A stretch of 64,000 bases of DNA, from the NCBI GenBank assembly GCA_020249925.1, contig JADCER010000012.1, forward strand, positions 1 to 64,000, in the 5' to 3' direction. The stretch is from Roseomonas sp. (GTDB taxonomy: Bacteria; Pseudomonadota; Alphaproteobacteria; Acetobacterales; Acetobacteraceae). Made by a program: the position numbers and the translations under genes. Shown piece after piece: positions 1 through 8,971 of the stretch (within the stretch, counting starts at the first letter, position 1; the number at the start of each line of letters is the position of its first letter). The notes beneath the pieces were generated by a model that saw only the letters and a list, made by a program, of their open reading frames with translations, was not told the origin of the DNA and did not search any database.

Positions 1-77
1 CTCGGAAAATGCGACCAAACAAAATCTTGTTTTCAAGCCAAGTGGCACACTTGGCGGCTCGGAAAATGCGACCAAAC
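1..77 (-). repeat. 56-57 bp double-hairpin repeat, inverted copies
   Basis: The segment CTCGGAAAATGCGACCAAAC occurs at 1-20 and again at 58-77, a 57-bp period. Between them lies the palindrome GCCAAGTG/CACTTGGC (37-55, overlapping at its centre). The same unit, in the opposite orientation, forms the array at 62819-63015. It lies just downstream of the aztA stop codon. The array probably continues to the left of the window. Confidence 0.85.
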
Positions 78-128
78 AATAATCTAGAGTGGTTGCCGTG
101 AACGAAGGTGAACGGAAACCGCTCTAGT

Positions 129-866
129 TTATGCGGCGCGCTCACAAGCCTCAGCCTCTTCCGCCCAGCCCTCGGCCATTTGCCGCGCCTTGAGGCGATT
201 GGCGGGCGAGAGCGCCTGTTCGGTCGGCCCCCAGGCGATCAGATCGCGTGCGAGCAACAGCGTTTCCGGAAATTCCCGCGCGACAAGATCAAGATCATGC
301 AAAACCGCAATCACGGTGCGGCCTTCGCCATGCCATTGGCGGATCAGCCGCAGCAGATCGCCGGCGGTTTTTGCATCCACGGCATTGAAGGGCTCATCCA
401 GCAGGAGGATATCGGCATCCTGCACCAGCAAGCGCGCGAAAAGCAGGCGCTGCAATTGGCCGGAAGAAAGGCTGCCCACGGGGCGTTTCGCAAGCCCCGC
501 CAGCCCAACGGCCGCCAGCGCCTGGTCAACCCGCGCCTGTTCATCGGCGGGCACGGCGCGGAAGGCGCCGATGCGCGGCCAAAGCCCCTGCATCACCACA
601 TCGCGGCAGGCAATCGGAAAGGCGCGGTCCAGGGCCGCGAGTTGCGGCAGCAGCGCAATCCGCGCCACCCCTTCCTGCGCAATGCGCCCTGATTCCGGCT
701 TTTGCAGCCCGGCCAGCGCGCGCAGCAGCGTGGATTTCCCCGCACCATTCGGCCCGACAATCGCCGTCAGGCTGCCCGGCGCAAACCGACCCGAAACATG
801 ATGCACCGCCGGCCGGCGGCCGTAGCAGACCGTGAGGTCCGCCAGGGTCAAAGCCGCTTGCGTCAT
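129..866 (-). CDS. aztA: Zinc ABC transporter ATP-binding protein (AztA-like)
   Basis: 245-aa cytoplasmic ABC ATPase. Walker A GPNGAGKST is at residues 38-46, the signature LSSGQ at 133-137, Walker B ILLLDEP at 153-159 and the switch His at 190. The stretches AVHHVSG near the N-terminus and PETLLLARDLIAWGP near the C-terminus are characteristic of AztA, the ATPase of the AztABCD zinc importer, as I remember the family. The ATG at 866 is chosen because the long upstream extension is not ABC-like. It overlaps the stop of a 37-codon ORF by ATGA. Permease and binding protein genes would have to lie beyond the left edge, across the repeat at 1-77. A related Mn/Zn ABC ATPase is the alternative. Confidence 0.8.
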   Translation of the reverse strand: MTQAALTLADLTVCYGRRPAVHHVSGRFAPGSLTAIVGPNGAGKSTLLRALAGLQKPESGRIAQEGVARIALLPQLAALDRAFPIACRDVVMQGLWPRIGAFRAVPADEQARVDQALAAVGLAGLAKRPVGSLSSGQLQRLLFARLLVQDADILLLDEPFNAVDAKTAGDLLRLIRQWHGEGRTVIAVLHDLDLVAREFPETLLLARDLIAWGPTEQALSPANRLKARQMAEGWAEEAEACERAA

Positions 867-976
867 GTCGCAAGCGCCCAGGCAACACCCGCCCAAAGCG
901 CTGCGGCAAGCAAGGCGGAAAGGCCAAGCCGCGCGGCAATGCCGGCAGAAAGCGCCAAGGGGTTCGGGAAGGGCAT
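863..976 (-). CDS. Possible 37-aa single-span membrane peptide upstream of aztA
   Basis: This short ORF starts at the ATG at 976 and has one hydrophobic segment (about residues 8-34, rich in Leu and Ala). It ends in an ATGA overlap with aztA. There is no Shine-Dalgarno sequence before it; the Zur-like element abuts its start, so it would have to be read leaderless. It may be a translation-coupling leader, a small membrane subunit, or not expressed. I do not recognise a family. Confidence 0.35.
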   Translation of the reverse strand: MPFPNPLALSAGIAARLGLSALLAAALWAGVAWALAT

Positions 977-980
977 GCGC

Positions 981-996
981 GTTGATATAACATAAC
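981..996 (-). promoter_or_regulatory. Zur-like operator/promoter of aztA
   Basis: On the minus strand the sequence reads GTTATGTTATATCAAC, an imperfect palindrome with GTT/AAC ends and an AT-rich core. It resembles alphaproteobacterial Zur boxes and is much more AT-rich than its surroundings. It lies 5 nt upstream of the 37-aa ORF. A repressor site here would fit zinc regulation of AztA. The match is by eye only. Confidence 0.4.
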
Positions 997-1151
997 ACTC
1001 AGCCCTGCCAAGCGGCACCGAAGCGGCGCGGGGCGCCTTCAAGCAAAACCGGCTCAATTTCCGGCCATTTCCGGCAGGCTACGCCTTGCTTTCACGCATT
1101 CTTCGCGAAATCGTCATTGCGGCGCCATCAAGCGCGCGCTAACCGGCCTTC

Positions 1152-2075
1152 ATGGAAGCCATATCGCGTAACCCGGAAGAAGCGCTGAAGCCGCGGCGCC
1201 AGATGCGGCTAAAACCGCTGAGCTTCAAACCCTTCATGCGCGGTGACGCCTGGGCCGATATCATGGAACCGCGCCCTTTGGGTGGGCGGGTCCGTGCCAT
1301 TCGCCGCATCATTACTGCCCTGATCTGGACCCTGATCGCCATTCCCATCCAAGCCGTGCTGATGCTGCTGCCAGGCCAAGCCAAGATCAGCTTTGCCTGC
1401 TTTTATCATCGGGTGCTGTGCTGGCTGATCGGCCTTAAGGTGCAGGTGGTGGGGAAGGTTTCCGACAAGCCCGCCACGCTTTTCCTGCCCAATCATTCCT
1501 CCTGGCTTGATATTCTGGTGCTGGGCTCCGTGCTCAGGGCGAGCTTCGTCTCGAAATCCGAGGTCGGTGAATGGCCCGTGGTCGGCATTATCGCCAAGCT
1601 GGGCCGGACGGTATTTGTCAGCCGCAAGCGCAATTCAACGGTGCTGCGCGAGGCGGACACCATGCGCGAACGGCTGCAGGCCGGCGATAGCCTGATCCTA
1701 TTCGCTGAGGGCACCAGCAATGACGGCACGCGGGTGCTGCCCTTCCGGTCTGCCTTTCTGGCCGCCGCCGCCGATGCCAAGGCGGTGCAACCGGTCTCGC
1801 TGGTTTATGATCGCCTGGGCGGGCTGCCAGCCTGCCGGCGGGATCGGCCGCTTTTTGCCTGGTATGGGGATATGGACATCGCCTCCCATTTCTGGCGCAT
1901 CGCGCGCCGTTCCGGGGCGCGGGCGACCGTGCTGCTGCATGAAGTGGCCGACCCCGCCACGCTGCCGGATCGCAAGGCCCTGACCGCGGCGGTGAGTGAT
2001 GTGGTCGCCGCCGGGGCCGCGCAACTGCGGCAGAATCGTCCCGCCACGCCGCTTATTCTGAATGGCCAGCGATAA
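1152..2075 (+). CDS. Lysophospholipid acyltransferase (PlsC family)
   Basis: 307 aa. The acyltransferase HX4D motif is NHSSWLD (His115, Asp120) and the lysophospholipid-binding motif is FAEGTSNDG (EGTS at 186-189). A hydrophobic segment at about 53-73 anchors the protein to the inner membrane. Members transfer an acyl chain to the sn-2 position of 1-acyl-glycerol-3-phosphate or to ornithine lipids (OlsA), so the exact acceptor is open. The first 40 residues are basic and not conserved-looking; ATG codons at 1239 or 1263 are alternative starts. It lies 155 bp upstream of miaB. Confidence 0.85.
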   Translation: MEAISRNPEEALKPRRQMRLKPLSFKPFMRGDAWADIMEPRPLGGRVRAIRRIITALIWTLIAIPIQAVLMLLPGQAKISFACFYHRVLCWLIGLKVQVVGKVSDKPATLFLPNHSSWLDILVLGSVLRASFVSKSEVGEWPVVGIIAKLGRTVFVSRKRNSTVLREADTMRERLQAGDSLILFAEGTSNDGTRVLPFRSAFLAAAADAKAVQPVSLVYDRLGGLPACRRDRPLFAWYGDMDIASHFWRIARRSGARATVLLHEVADPATLPDRKALTAAVSDVVAAGAAQLRQNRPATPLILNGQR

Positions 2076-2230
2076 GCCCTTGACCCGACGCGGGCGGAGA
2101 CTCCAGGCTCGTTACATGATCCTTGGCTCCTTGATTCGCGCTTTCGGGTCTTGACGCGCTTGACCAGCGCAGCCGGCCTGCTCATTTCCCCCGTTTCGCC
2201 CTGTGCTGGGGCGACGGAGGCCCGGATTTC

Positions 2231-3616
2231 ATGACTGAACGCCAAGGCACCCCCGCAAGGAAGCGGCTATTGATCCGCACCTGGGGCTGCCAGATGAATG
2301 TGTATGACAGCGCCCGCATGGCCGATGTGCTCGCACCCCTTGGCTATGCGCCGACGGAAGTGGCGGAGGAAGCCGATATGGTCATCCTCAATACCTGCCA
2401 TATCCGCGAAAAGGCGACCGAAAAGGTGTTTTCCGACCTGGGTCGCTTGCGGGAAGCCAAGGCCGCGCGCGGGGGGGAGATGATTGTCGCCGTAGCCGGC
2501 TGTGTGGCGCAGGCGGAAGGGGCGGAAATCACCGCCCGTGCGCCCTGGGTGGATATTGTACTTGGGCCGCAATCCTATCATCGCCTGCCGGAGATGGTGG
2601 CGCGCGCCTCCCGGGCCGCAGGTGCCGTGATCGAAACCGAATTCCCGGTGGAGGGGAAATTCGACCATTTGCCGGAACAGGCGGCACCCCAGGGCGTCAC
2701 CGCTTTCCTGACCGTACAAGAAGGCTGCGACAAATTCTGTTCCTTCTGCGTGGTGCCTTACACACGCGGCGCGGAATATTCGCGCCCGGCGGCGGCGGTG
2801 ATCGCAGAAGCCAAGCGCCTTGTTTCGCTCGGTGCGCGGGAGATCACCCTGCTCGGCCAGAATGTGAATGCCTATCACGGCGAAGGGCCGGATGGCGCGA
2901 CCTGGTCTCTGGCGCGGCTTTTGCTGGCCTTGGCGGAAATCCCGGGGCTTGATCGCTTGCGCTACACAACCTCTCACCCGCGCGACATGGGCGATGATCT
3001 GATCGCGGCGCATCGCGACATCCCCGCGCTGATGCCGTTTTTGCATCTGCCGGTGCAATCAGGGTCGGATCGCATTCTGAAGGCCATGAACCGTGGTCAC
3101 ACCGCGTCCGACTATCTAGCGCTGATCGAAAAGCTGCGCGCGGCGCGGCCTGATCTGGCGCTGTCTTCCGATTTCATCGCCGGCCATCCGGGGGAGGCTG
3201 ATGCGGATCATCGCGCCACGCTGAAACTGATTGAGGATATCGGCTTCGCTTCGGCCTTTTCCTTCCGCTATTCGGCGCGCCCCGGCACGCCGGCCGCTGG
3301 CATGGCGGGGGCGGTGGATGAAGCGGTGGCGGACGAACGCTTGCAGGAAATCCAGGCACTGCTGCGCGATCAGCAATACCGCTTCAATCAAAGCCGCGCG
3401 GGCATGGAAATTCCCGTGCTGGTCACCGGCCCAGGCCGCCATCCGGGCCAAATGGCCGGGCGCTCACCCTGGTTGCAGCCAGTGCATTTCCCGGCCCCTG
3501 GTGACCTGACGGGCCAGATCGTGACGGTCCGCGTGACTGCCACCAATCCCAATTCCCTCGGCGGGGAACACCTCGCCGGGGCCAAACCCCAAGCATCGGA
3601 GAGAGACGCCGCTTGA
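2231..3616 (+). CDS. miaB: tRNA-2-methylthio-N6-dimethylallyladenosine synthase MiaB
   Basis: 461-aa radical SAM methylthiotransferase that converts i6A37 to ms2i6A37 in tRNAs reading UNN codons. The N-terminal UPF0004 domain carries three cluster Cys (C20 in WGCQMN, C56 in NTCHIR, C91 in GCVAQ). The radical SAM motif is CDKFCSFC (166, 170, 173), and a TRAM domain occupies about 375-445. Length is normal. It is the first gene of the miaB-phoH-ybeY-corC-lnt operon; its TGA overlaps the TTG start of phoH. Confidence 0.97.
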   Translation: MTERQGTPARKRLLIRTWGCQMNVYDSARMADVLAPLGYAPTEVAEEADMVILNTCHIREKATEKVFSDLGRLREAKAARGGEMIVAVAGCVAQAEGAEITARAPWVDIVLGPQSYHRLPEMVARASRAAGAVIETEFPVEGKFDHLPEQAAPQGVTAFLTVQEGCDKFCSFCVVPYTRGAEYSRPAAAVIAEAKRLVSLGAREITLLGQNVNAYHGEGPDGATWSLARLLLALAEIPGLDRLRYTTSHPRDMGDDLIAAHRDIPALMPFLHLPVQSGSDRILKAMNRGHTASDYLALIEKLRAARPDLALSSDFIAGHPGEADADHRATLKLIEDIGFASAFSFRYSARPGTPAAGMAGAVDEAVADERLQEIQALLRDQQYRFNQSRAGMEIPVLVTGPGRHPGQMAGRSPWLQPVHFPAPGDLTGQIVTVRVTATNPNSLGGEHLAGAKPQASERDAA

Positions 3617-4659
3617 ACATCCAAACCCCTGGCCTCCGCGCTGCGGAACCGCGCCAATCCAGTGACCAGCGTTCCATCACGCTGCAATTCCACGACAATG
3701 CGCTGCTGCCCCTGCTGCATGGCGAACATGATCGTCATCTGGCGCGGATCGAACAGGTGCTTGGCGTGCGCGTGGCTTCACGCGGCAATCGCATCGCCAT
3801 CTCAGGCGGGGCGGAACGGACGGAAATGGCGGAAGCGGCGCTGCTCGCGCTTTGGAAACGGCTGGAACGGGGGGAACATGTCGGCACGGCGGAAGTGGAA
3901 GCGGCCTTGAGGCTCGCGGAAGGCGGTGCGGCGCAGGGCGAACCGCGCCTGCCTTTGCAGGATTTGCCGGCAATCCGCACCCGCAAGGGCGCGATTGCAC
4001 CGCGGAGCGCGGCCCAGGCGGCCTATATTGACATGCTCTCGCGCAACGACATGGTCTTCGGTATCGGCCCCGCCGGTACGGGCAAGACCTATCTGGCGGT
4101 GGCCCAGGGGGTTGCCTTGCTGCAATCCGGCCGCGTGGACCGCATTGTGCTATCCCGCCCGGCGGTGGAGGCTGGCGAAAGGCTGGGCTTCCTACCCGGC
4201 GATATGAAGGAAAAGGTGGACCCCTATCTCCGCCCGCTTTACGACGCCTTGCATGACATGCTGCCCGCCGAACAGGTGGCGCGGCGGATCGCGGCCGGTG
4301 AGATTGAAATCGCTCCACTCGCCTTCATGCGTGGCCGGACGCTCGCCCATTGCTACGCGATATTGGATGAGGCGCAGAATACCACCCCCGCCCAGATGAA
4401 GATGTTCCTGACCCGCATGGGGGAGGGGAGCCGGATGGTGATTACCGGCGACCCCACCCAGATTGACCTGCCGCCCCACCAGCCTTCTGGCCTTGTTGAG
4501 GCACTTTCGATTGTCTCCGGGGTGGAAGGTATCGGCATTACGCGCTTTTCTGATCAGGATGTGGTAAGGCATCCGCTGGTTGCCCGGATCGTGGCCGCTT
4601 ATGGGCGGGCCGATGAGCAGAACCGGGCGAAGAAGGAGAAATATGGAACCGGGAAGTAG
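3613..4659 (+). CDS. phoH: PhoH-like ATPase (PhoL/YbeZ)
   Basis: 348 aa. An N-terminal KH-like region is followed by a P-loop ATPase with Walker A GPAGTGKT (152-159) and Walker B DEAQN (252-256). It is a partner of YbeY in RNA metabolism and ribosome maturation. The start is a TTG at 3613 in a TTGA overlap with the miaB stop, indicating translational coupling. Its 3' end overlaps ybeY by 17 nt. Order and length are standard for alphaproteobacteria. Confidence 0.95.
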   Translation: MNIQTPGLRAAEPRQSSDQRSITLQFHDNALLPLLHGEHDRHLARIEQVLGVRVASRGNRIAISGGAERTEMAEAALLALWKRLERGEHVGTAEVEAALRLAEGGAAQGEPRLPLQDLPAIRTRKGAIAPRSAAQAAYIDMLSRNDMVFGIGPAGTGKTYLAVAQGVALLQSGRVDRIVLSRPAVEAGERLGFLPGDMKEKVDPYLRPLYDALHDMLPAEQVARRIAAGEIEIAPLAFMRGRTLAHCYAILDEAQNTTPAQMKMFLTRMGEGSRMVITGDPTQIDLPPHQPSGLVEALSIVSGVEGIGITRFSDQDVVRHPLVARIVAAYGRADEQNRAKKEKYGTGK

Positions 4660-5170
4660 CCGTCCCGGCCAGGGGCGCCGCAAGGGTGCCTCGGCTGGGC
4701 TTCGGAGCGGATCGGCGGAGGGGCTTGATATCTCCGTGATCCTTGCGGCGCCGGGCTGGCGCGCCGCCATCAAGCAGCCTGAGGCGCTGGCGCGCCGTGC
4801 GGCAGATGCAGCCCTGCGCGAAGCGGGGGCAGCAGGCGCGGTTACCGTGCTGCTGGCCAATGACACCACCGTGAAGCGGCTGAATGGCACCCATCGTGCC
4901 AAGGCGAAGCCCACCAATGTGCTGTCCTTTCCGGGCGGCGTACCGGGCTATCTTGGCGATGTGGCGCTTGCCCTTGGGGTGGTGCGGCGCGAAGCGCGCG
5001 GCAATGGGCGGCGTGTGGCGGCACATTTCGCGCATCTTGTCGCGCATGGCGCGCTGCATCTGGCCGGGCATGATCATTTGCAGGCCGGTGAGGCGCGGCG
5101 GATGGAACGCGCCGAGGCGCGTGTGATGCGCCGGCTTGGCCTGCCCAATCCCTGGCGGGGCGCAACATGA
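4643..5170 (+). CDS. ybeY: Endoribonuclease / rRNA maturation factor YbeY
   Basis: 175 aa. The zinc-binding signature HGALHLAGHDH places ligands at His135, His139 and His145 (HX3HX5H). YbeY takes part in 16S 3'-end maturation and 70S quality control. The ATG at 4643 is preferred over the longer reading frame because AAGGAGAA lies just upstream, inside the phoH 3' end. The first 28 residues are a basic extension not typical of the family core. It ends in an ATGA overlap with corC. Confidence 0.95.
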   Translation: MEPGSSRPGQGRRKGASAGLRSGSAEGLDISVILAAPGWRAAIKQPEALARRAADAALREAGAAGAVTVLLANDTTVKRLNGTHRAKAKPTNVLSFPGGVPGYLGDVALALGVVRREARGNGRRVAAHFAHLVAHGALHLAGHDHLQAGEARRMERAEARVMRRLGLPNPWRGAT

Positions 5171-6066
5171 GCGAGGCCGGCCAGAAACCCGGCCTGTTCT
5201 GGAAGCTCCAGGGCATGCTGCGCCGCAAGGAAGCGGAATCCATTCGCGATCAGGTGGAAGAACTGATCGAACGCCATGAGGTGCCAAGCGAAGCGCGCCC
5301 AGGCGATGGCCAGACCACGAGCCTTGATGCCGAAGAACGCGCGCTGCTCGGCAATGTCCTCAGGCTGCGCGGCATCACCGCCTATGATGTCATGGTGCCC
5401 CGCGCCGATATCATGGCGATCCCCGAAGGCCATTCATTGGCTGAGACCATCGCGCTGATCCAGACCGAAGGCCATAGCCGCTATCCGGTCTATCGCGATG
5501 GCCTGGATGACATCATTGGCATGGTGCATATCAAGGATGTCTTCGCTGCTGTCGGCAAGGAAGACAAAGCCTTCGCACTGGCTGATATTCTGCGCCGGCC
5601 GCTTTTTGTGGTGCCATCCATCCCCGTGCTCGATCTGCTTTTGCAAATGCGCCAGGCGCGCGTGCATATGGCGCTGGTGGTGGATGAATATGGCGGCATA
5701 GATGGCCTGATCACGATTGAGGATCTGGTCGAGACCATCGTCGGCGATATCAGCGATGAACATGATGAGGTGCAGGCGCAGCAGATCACCGAACGCCCCG
5801 ATGGCGCGCTTGATCTGGATGCACGCACGCCCATCGCCGCCTTTGAAGAAAAGCTCGGCAATGTGCTGACAGATGAGGAACGCGCCGCCGATATTGATAC
5901 GGTGGGCGGGCTTGTCTTCACACTCGCGGGGCGCGTGCCGGCCAAGGGCGAATTGGTCTCCCACCCCTCGGGGCTTGAGTTCCGCATCCTGGAAGCCGAT
6001 CCGCGGCGCATCCGGCGCTTGCGCGTGCGCCGGCCAGGTGCCAATTCCCGCGTCGCAGCGGAATAG
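5167..6066 (+). CDS. corC: CBS-domain CorC/HlyC-type protein (YbeX)
   Basis: 299-aa soluble protein with paired CBS domains (about 65-185) and a C-terminal CorC_HlyC transporter-associated domain (about 205-290). There is no N-terminal DUF21 membrane domain, as expected for CorC/YbeX. Family members are linked to Mg/Co efflux and, through the ybeZYX cluster, to ribosome function. Its start overlaps the ybeY stop (ATGA), and lnt follows after 16 nt. Confidence 0.93.
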   Translation: MSEAGQKPGLFWKLQGMLRRKEAESIRDQVEELIERHEVPSEARPGDGQTTSLDAEERALLGNVLRLRGITAYDVMVPRADIMAIPEGHSLAETIALIQTEGHSRYPVYRDGLDDIIGMVHIKDVFAAVGKEDKAFALADILRRPLFVVPSIPVLDLLLQMRQARVHMALVVDEYGGIDGLITIEDLVETIVGDISDEHDEVQAQQITERPDGALDLDARTPIAAFEEKLGNVLTDEERAADIDTVGGLVFTLAGRVPAKGELVSHPSGLEFRILEADPRRIRRLRVRRPGANSRVAAE

Positions 6067-6082
6067 GAAGGCTCGGTTTCGG

Positions 6083-7612
6083 ATGGGGCGGATTTGGCGG
6101 GCACTCGCTTCGCGGCATGGATGGCGCGCGCAGGTGACCGCCTTCGGGCTTGGCATGCTGGCGGTCCTCGCCCTGCCGCCACTGCACATCATCCCGGCCC
6201 TGTTCCTCGCGATCCCCGGGCTACTCGCCATGATTGGCGGCGCCGCAAGCTGGACCGCCGCCTTCTGGATCGGACTTGCCTGGGGCTTTGGCTTCTTTGC
6301 CGGTGGGCTTTACTGGATTACCTCCGCCATTCTGACCGATGTGGCGCGGTTTTGGTGGCTGGTGCCCATCGCGGTGCCGGCACTGGCGCTGCCGCTTGGG
6401 CTGTTTGTGGCGGTGCCGGCGGCCATTGCGTGGGCGGCGAGGCCCGGCTGGCCGCGTGTGCTGGTCTTTGCCGGCGGCTTTGTCGGCTTTGAATTGCTGC
6501 GCGGCACGATCCTGACCGGCTTTCCCTGGAATTTGATGGGCACGGTCTGGGCCTTTGATGCGCTGCCCATCCAGATGGCGGCGCTGATTGGCGTGCATGG
6601 GCTTTCGCTGATCACGCTTACGGTGGCGGCCACGCCCATTCTGGATCGGCGCGCCTTTCTAGGCGGTGTCGCAGTGCTCGCCTTTTGCGGCGCCTTTGGC
6701 TTCGCCCGGCTTTGGGCACCCGAGCCCGAGCCTCAGCCGGTCGGTTTGCTGATTGTGCAGGGCAATATCGCGCAGGAGGTAAAGTGGCGCGAGGAATCCC
6801 GCGTGCCAATCCTGCGCCGCTATGTGGAAGCAACGCGGGAGGCAGCCTTGGCGGCTATCCGCGAATTGCCGCCGGGACATCGGTTGGCGGTGATCTGGCC
6901 CGAAACCGCTGTGCCCTTCCTGTTGCCCAATGATCCCGAGGCACGGCGCCTGGTCGCTGGCGCGCTGCCGCAAAATGCCCTGCTGCTGACCGGAACCGTG
7001 CGCGGCGATTTCACGCCTGAGGGCTTTGCGCGGGATCTGTTCAATAGCCTTGTGGTGATCAGCCCGAATACGCAGGTGCTGGCGTCAGCCGATAAGGTGA
7101 ACCTGGTGCCCTTTGGCGAATTCATGCCCTTGCGCGGGCTTTTGCCGATCCGGCTGGTGCAGAGCACGCGGGATTTCACGGCGGCTGAGGAAAGGCGCCT
7201 GGTCGTCGCGGGCTGGCTGCCGCCCTTTGTCGGGCTGATCTGTTATGAGGTGATTTTCACCGGGCGCATCATGCCGGCGCGGCGACCTTCCTGGATTGTG
7301 AATGTGACGAATGATGCCTGGTTCGGCATTACCGCCGGGCCTTGGCAGCATTTGGCCGCGGCCAGATTGCGGGCGGTGGAAGAAGGCCTGCCTTTGGCGC
7401 GGGCGGCGCAGACGGGTGTATCGGCGGTTTTTGATGCGCGTGGGCGCCTGGTGACGCGGGGCCCCCTTGGCGAGTCGGCCATTATCCGGGCCTTGCTGCC
7501 CGCGCCACGTGCGCCGACCTTCTATGGCTATCTTGGCCTGGCCTTGCCTTTTGGCCTTGCCATGGCCATTTTCGCCTTTGGGTGGATTTTGTCGGCACGA
7601 AATCAACGATGA
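6083..7612 (+). CDS. lnt: Apolipoprotein N-acyltransferase
   Basis: 509-aa inner-membrane enzyme that adds the third acyl chain to lipoproteins. Six or so hydrophobic segments fill the first 210 residues, followed by a nitrilase-fold periplasmic domain with the catalytic triad Glu274 (WPETAVPF), Lys338 (DKVNLVPFGEF) and Cys387 (CYEVIF). A final membrane span lies near the C-terminus. The ATG at 6083 is chosen because the longer frame upstream only overlaps corC out of frame. It is the last gene of the operon. Confidence 0.95.
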   Translation: MGRIWRALASRHGWRAQVTAFGLGMLAVLALPPLHIIPALFLAIPGLLAMIGGAASWTAAFWIGLAWGFGFFAGGLYWITSAILTDVARFWWLVPIAVPALALPLGLFVAVPAAIAWAARPGWPRVLVFAGGFVGFELLRGTILTGFPWNLMGTVWAFDALPIQMAALIGVHGLSLITLTVAATPILDRRAFLGGVAVLAFCGAFGFARLWAPEPEPQPVGLLIVQGNIAQEVKWREESRVPILRRYVEATREAALAAIRELPPGHRLAVIWPETAVPFLLPNDPEARRLVAGALPQNALLLTGTVRGDFTPEGFARDLFNSLVVISPNTQVLASADKVNLVPFGEFMPLRGLLPIRLVQSTRDFTAAEERRLVVAGWLPPFVGLICYEVIFTGRIMPARRPSWIVNVTNDAWFGITAGPWQHLAAARLRAVEEGLPLARAAQTGVSAVFDARGRLVTRGPLGESAIIRALLPAPRAPTFYGYLGLALPFGLAMAIFAFGWILSARNQR

Positions 7613-7821
7613 TATTTCAGTTTTGCGTGACATCTCGAAAAATATTGTTTCTTTTTTGAGAATTAAGAAAAACTTGTAGCTTACCTTCGTTCCTTAAGTT
7701 ATTCTCAACTAACTTCAATCGCTGGTGGGGATAGGTTCTTGATGCCGCATGCAACCAAAACCCGCGGCTGCGATCCAGAATAACGCGTGAAAGTTGCCTT
7801 CACGGCAAGGAGGGGAAAGAT
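7613..7821 (+). promoter_or_regulatory. AT-rich leader/promoter region of the XRE gene
   Basis: A 209-bp gap that is far more AT-rich than its surroundings. It contains T-runs just after lnt and an inverted pair GAGAAT (about 7659) / ATTCTC (about 7702). AAGGAGGGG precedes the ATG at 7822. I see no gene in it. It probably holds both the lnt terminator and the promoter of the regulator; no clear -35/-10 pair can be fixed by eye. Confidence 0.4.
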
Positions 7822-8298
7822 ATGAAATCGGTAGTTGCCATGAATGACCTTGATGAACTTGCCGCCAAGGGCGAACGTGAACACCGGGCCAGCCCGATTG
7901 ATGCCCATGTGGGCGCCAGGGTTCGTCTGCGCCGCACGCTTCTGGGCATGAGCCAGGAGAAGCTGGGCGATGCACTCGGCCTCACCTTCCAGCAGGTCCA
8001 GAAATATGAACGCGGCGTCAACCGTATTGGGGCCAGCCGCCTTTTTGATCTGGCCCGGGTGCTGGATGTGCCAATCGGCTTCTTTTTCGATGATCTGCCC
8101 CCGGAGATGGGTGGCAATGTCGCGGTGCGCAGCCGCCCCGCGCTGTATGGCTTCGCCGAAGCCCAGGATGGTTTCGAAGACGAGAATATGGGCAAGCGCG
8201 AAACCCTGGAGCTGGTGCGCGCCTATTACCGCATCACCGATCCGGCCGTGCGCAAGCGGGTCTTTGACCTGATCAAAAGCCTGGCGCCGACAGAATAA
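7822..8298 (+). CDS. XRE-family transcriptional regulator
   Basis: 158 aa. An HTH_3 domain spans about 33-88 (core GMSQEKLGDALGLTFQQVQK), followed by a C-terminal tail with a KRETLELVRAYYRI-type helix seen in the alphaproteobacterial family that often follows lnt. It is a paralogue of the regulator at 44501-44953, with which it shares QKYERG.NRIGA and the C-terminal ITDP.VRK motif. The strong RBS AAGGAGGGG supports the start. Its target is unknown. Confidence 0.9.
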   Translation: MKSVVAMNDLDELAAKGEREHRASPIDAHVGARVRLRRTLLGMSQEKLGDALGLTFQQVQKYERGVNRIGASRLFDLARVLDVPIGFFFDDLPPEMGGNVAVRSRPALYGFAEAQDGFEDENMGKRETLELVRAYYRITDPAVRKRVFDLIKSLAPTE

Positions 8299-8310
8299 TC
8301 CAAGCCATTA

Positions 8311-8342
8311 CCGGGCGGCGTCAGCCGCTCGGCCCCGCCCGG
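8311..8342. terminator. Hairpin between convergent genes
   Basis: Arms CCGGGCGG (8311-8318) and CCGCCCGG (8335-8342) are perfectly complementary around a 16-nt loop, between the XRE stop and the metW stop. There is no U-tract, so termination is only a guess. Confidence 0.3.
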
Positions 8343-8962
8343 CGCAGCATGAACAGCGCCTGTTCGCCAAACAGATTGGCGAGCCTCAGGGAACGCCGCC
8401 ACGGCGCCCGCAACCCCTGTTCATCAACGGCGAGCCAACGTTCCACCGCATAACCATCCAAGGCGCAGAGTGCGGTGAAATCCGTAATCGTGCAGGGGTG
8501 GATATTGGGCGTTTCATACCAGGGGCGGTTCCAGGTTTCGGTATCCGGCATGCGCCCGCCCCAAAGCAACCGCCAGCGCATCTGCCAATGGCCAAAATTG
8601 GGGAAGGATACAATCGCGTGCCGCCCGATGCGCAGCAATTGCCGCAGCACCTCTCGCGGTTTTTCCACCGCCTGCAGCGTGCGCGACAGCACCACATAAT
8701 CAAAGGCGCCATCGGGGTAGAAGGCCAGGTCATGATCCGCATCGCCGTGAATGACCGCGAGCCCGGCCGAGACCGCCTTGGTCACCTGCGCCATGTCAAT
8801 TTCAATGCCGCGCGCATCGGCACGTTTTTCGCGCGCCAGATATTCAATCAGCGCGCCATCGCCGCAGCCAATATCAAGCACGCGCGCATCATGGGGAATC
8901 ATCTCCGCAATCAGGCGAAGATCAAGGCGCATATTCTTCGCGACATATTGCACGCCATCCAT
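8321..8962 (-). CDS. metW: Methionine biosynthesis protein MetW
   Basis: 213 aa with an N-terminal SAM-dependent methyltransferase-like fold (motif I VLDIGCGDGALIEYL near residue 28). MetW is the partner of MetX in alphaproteobacterial methionine synthesis and is thought to support homoserine acylation. It starts 9 nt after the metX stop on the same strand, so the two form an operon. Length is standard. Confidence 0.93.
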   Translation of the reverse strand: MDGVQYVAKNMRLDLRLIAEMIPHDARVLDIGCGDGALIEYLAREKRADARGIEIDMAQVTKAVSAGLAVIHGDADHDLAFYPDGAFDYVVLSRTLQAVEKPREVLRQLLRIGRHAIVSFPNFGHWQMRWRLLWGGRMPDTETWNRPWYETPNIHPCTITDFTALCALDGYAVERWLAVDEQGLRAPWRRSLRLANLFGEQALFMLRRAGPSG

Positions 8963-8971
8963 GGTGACGAC

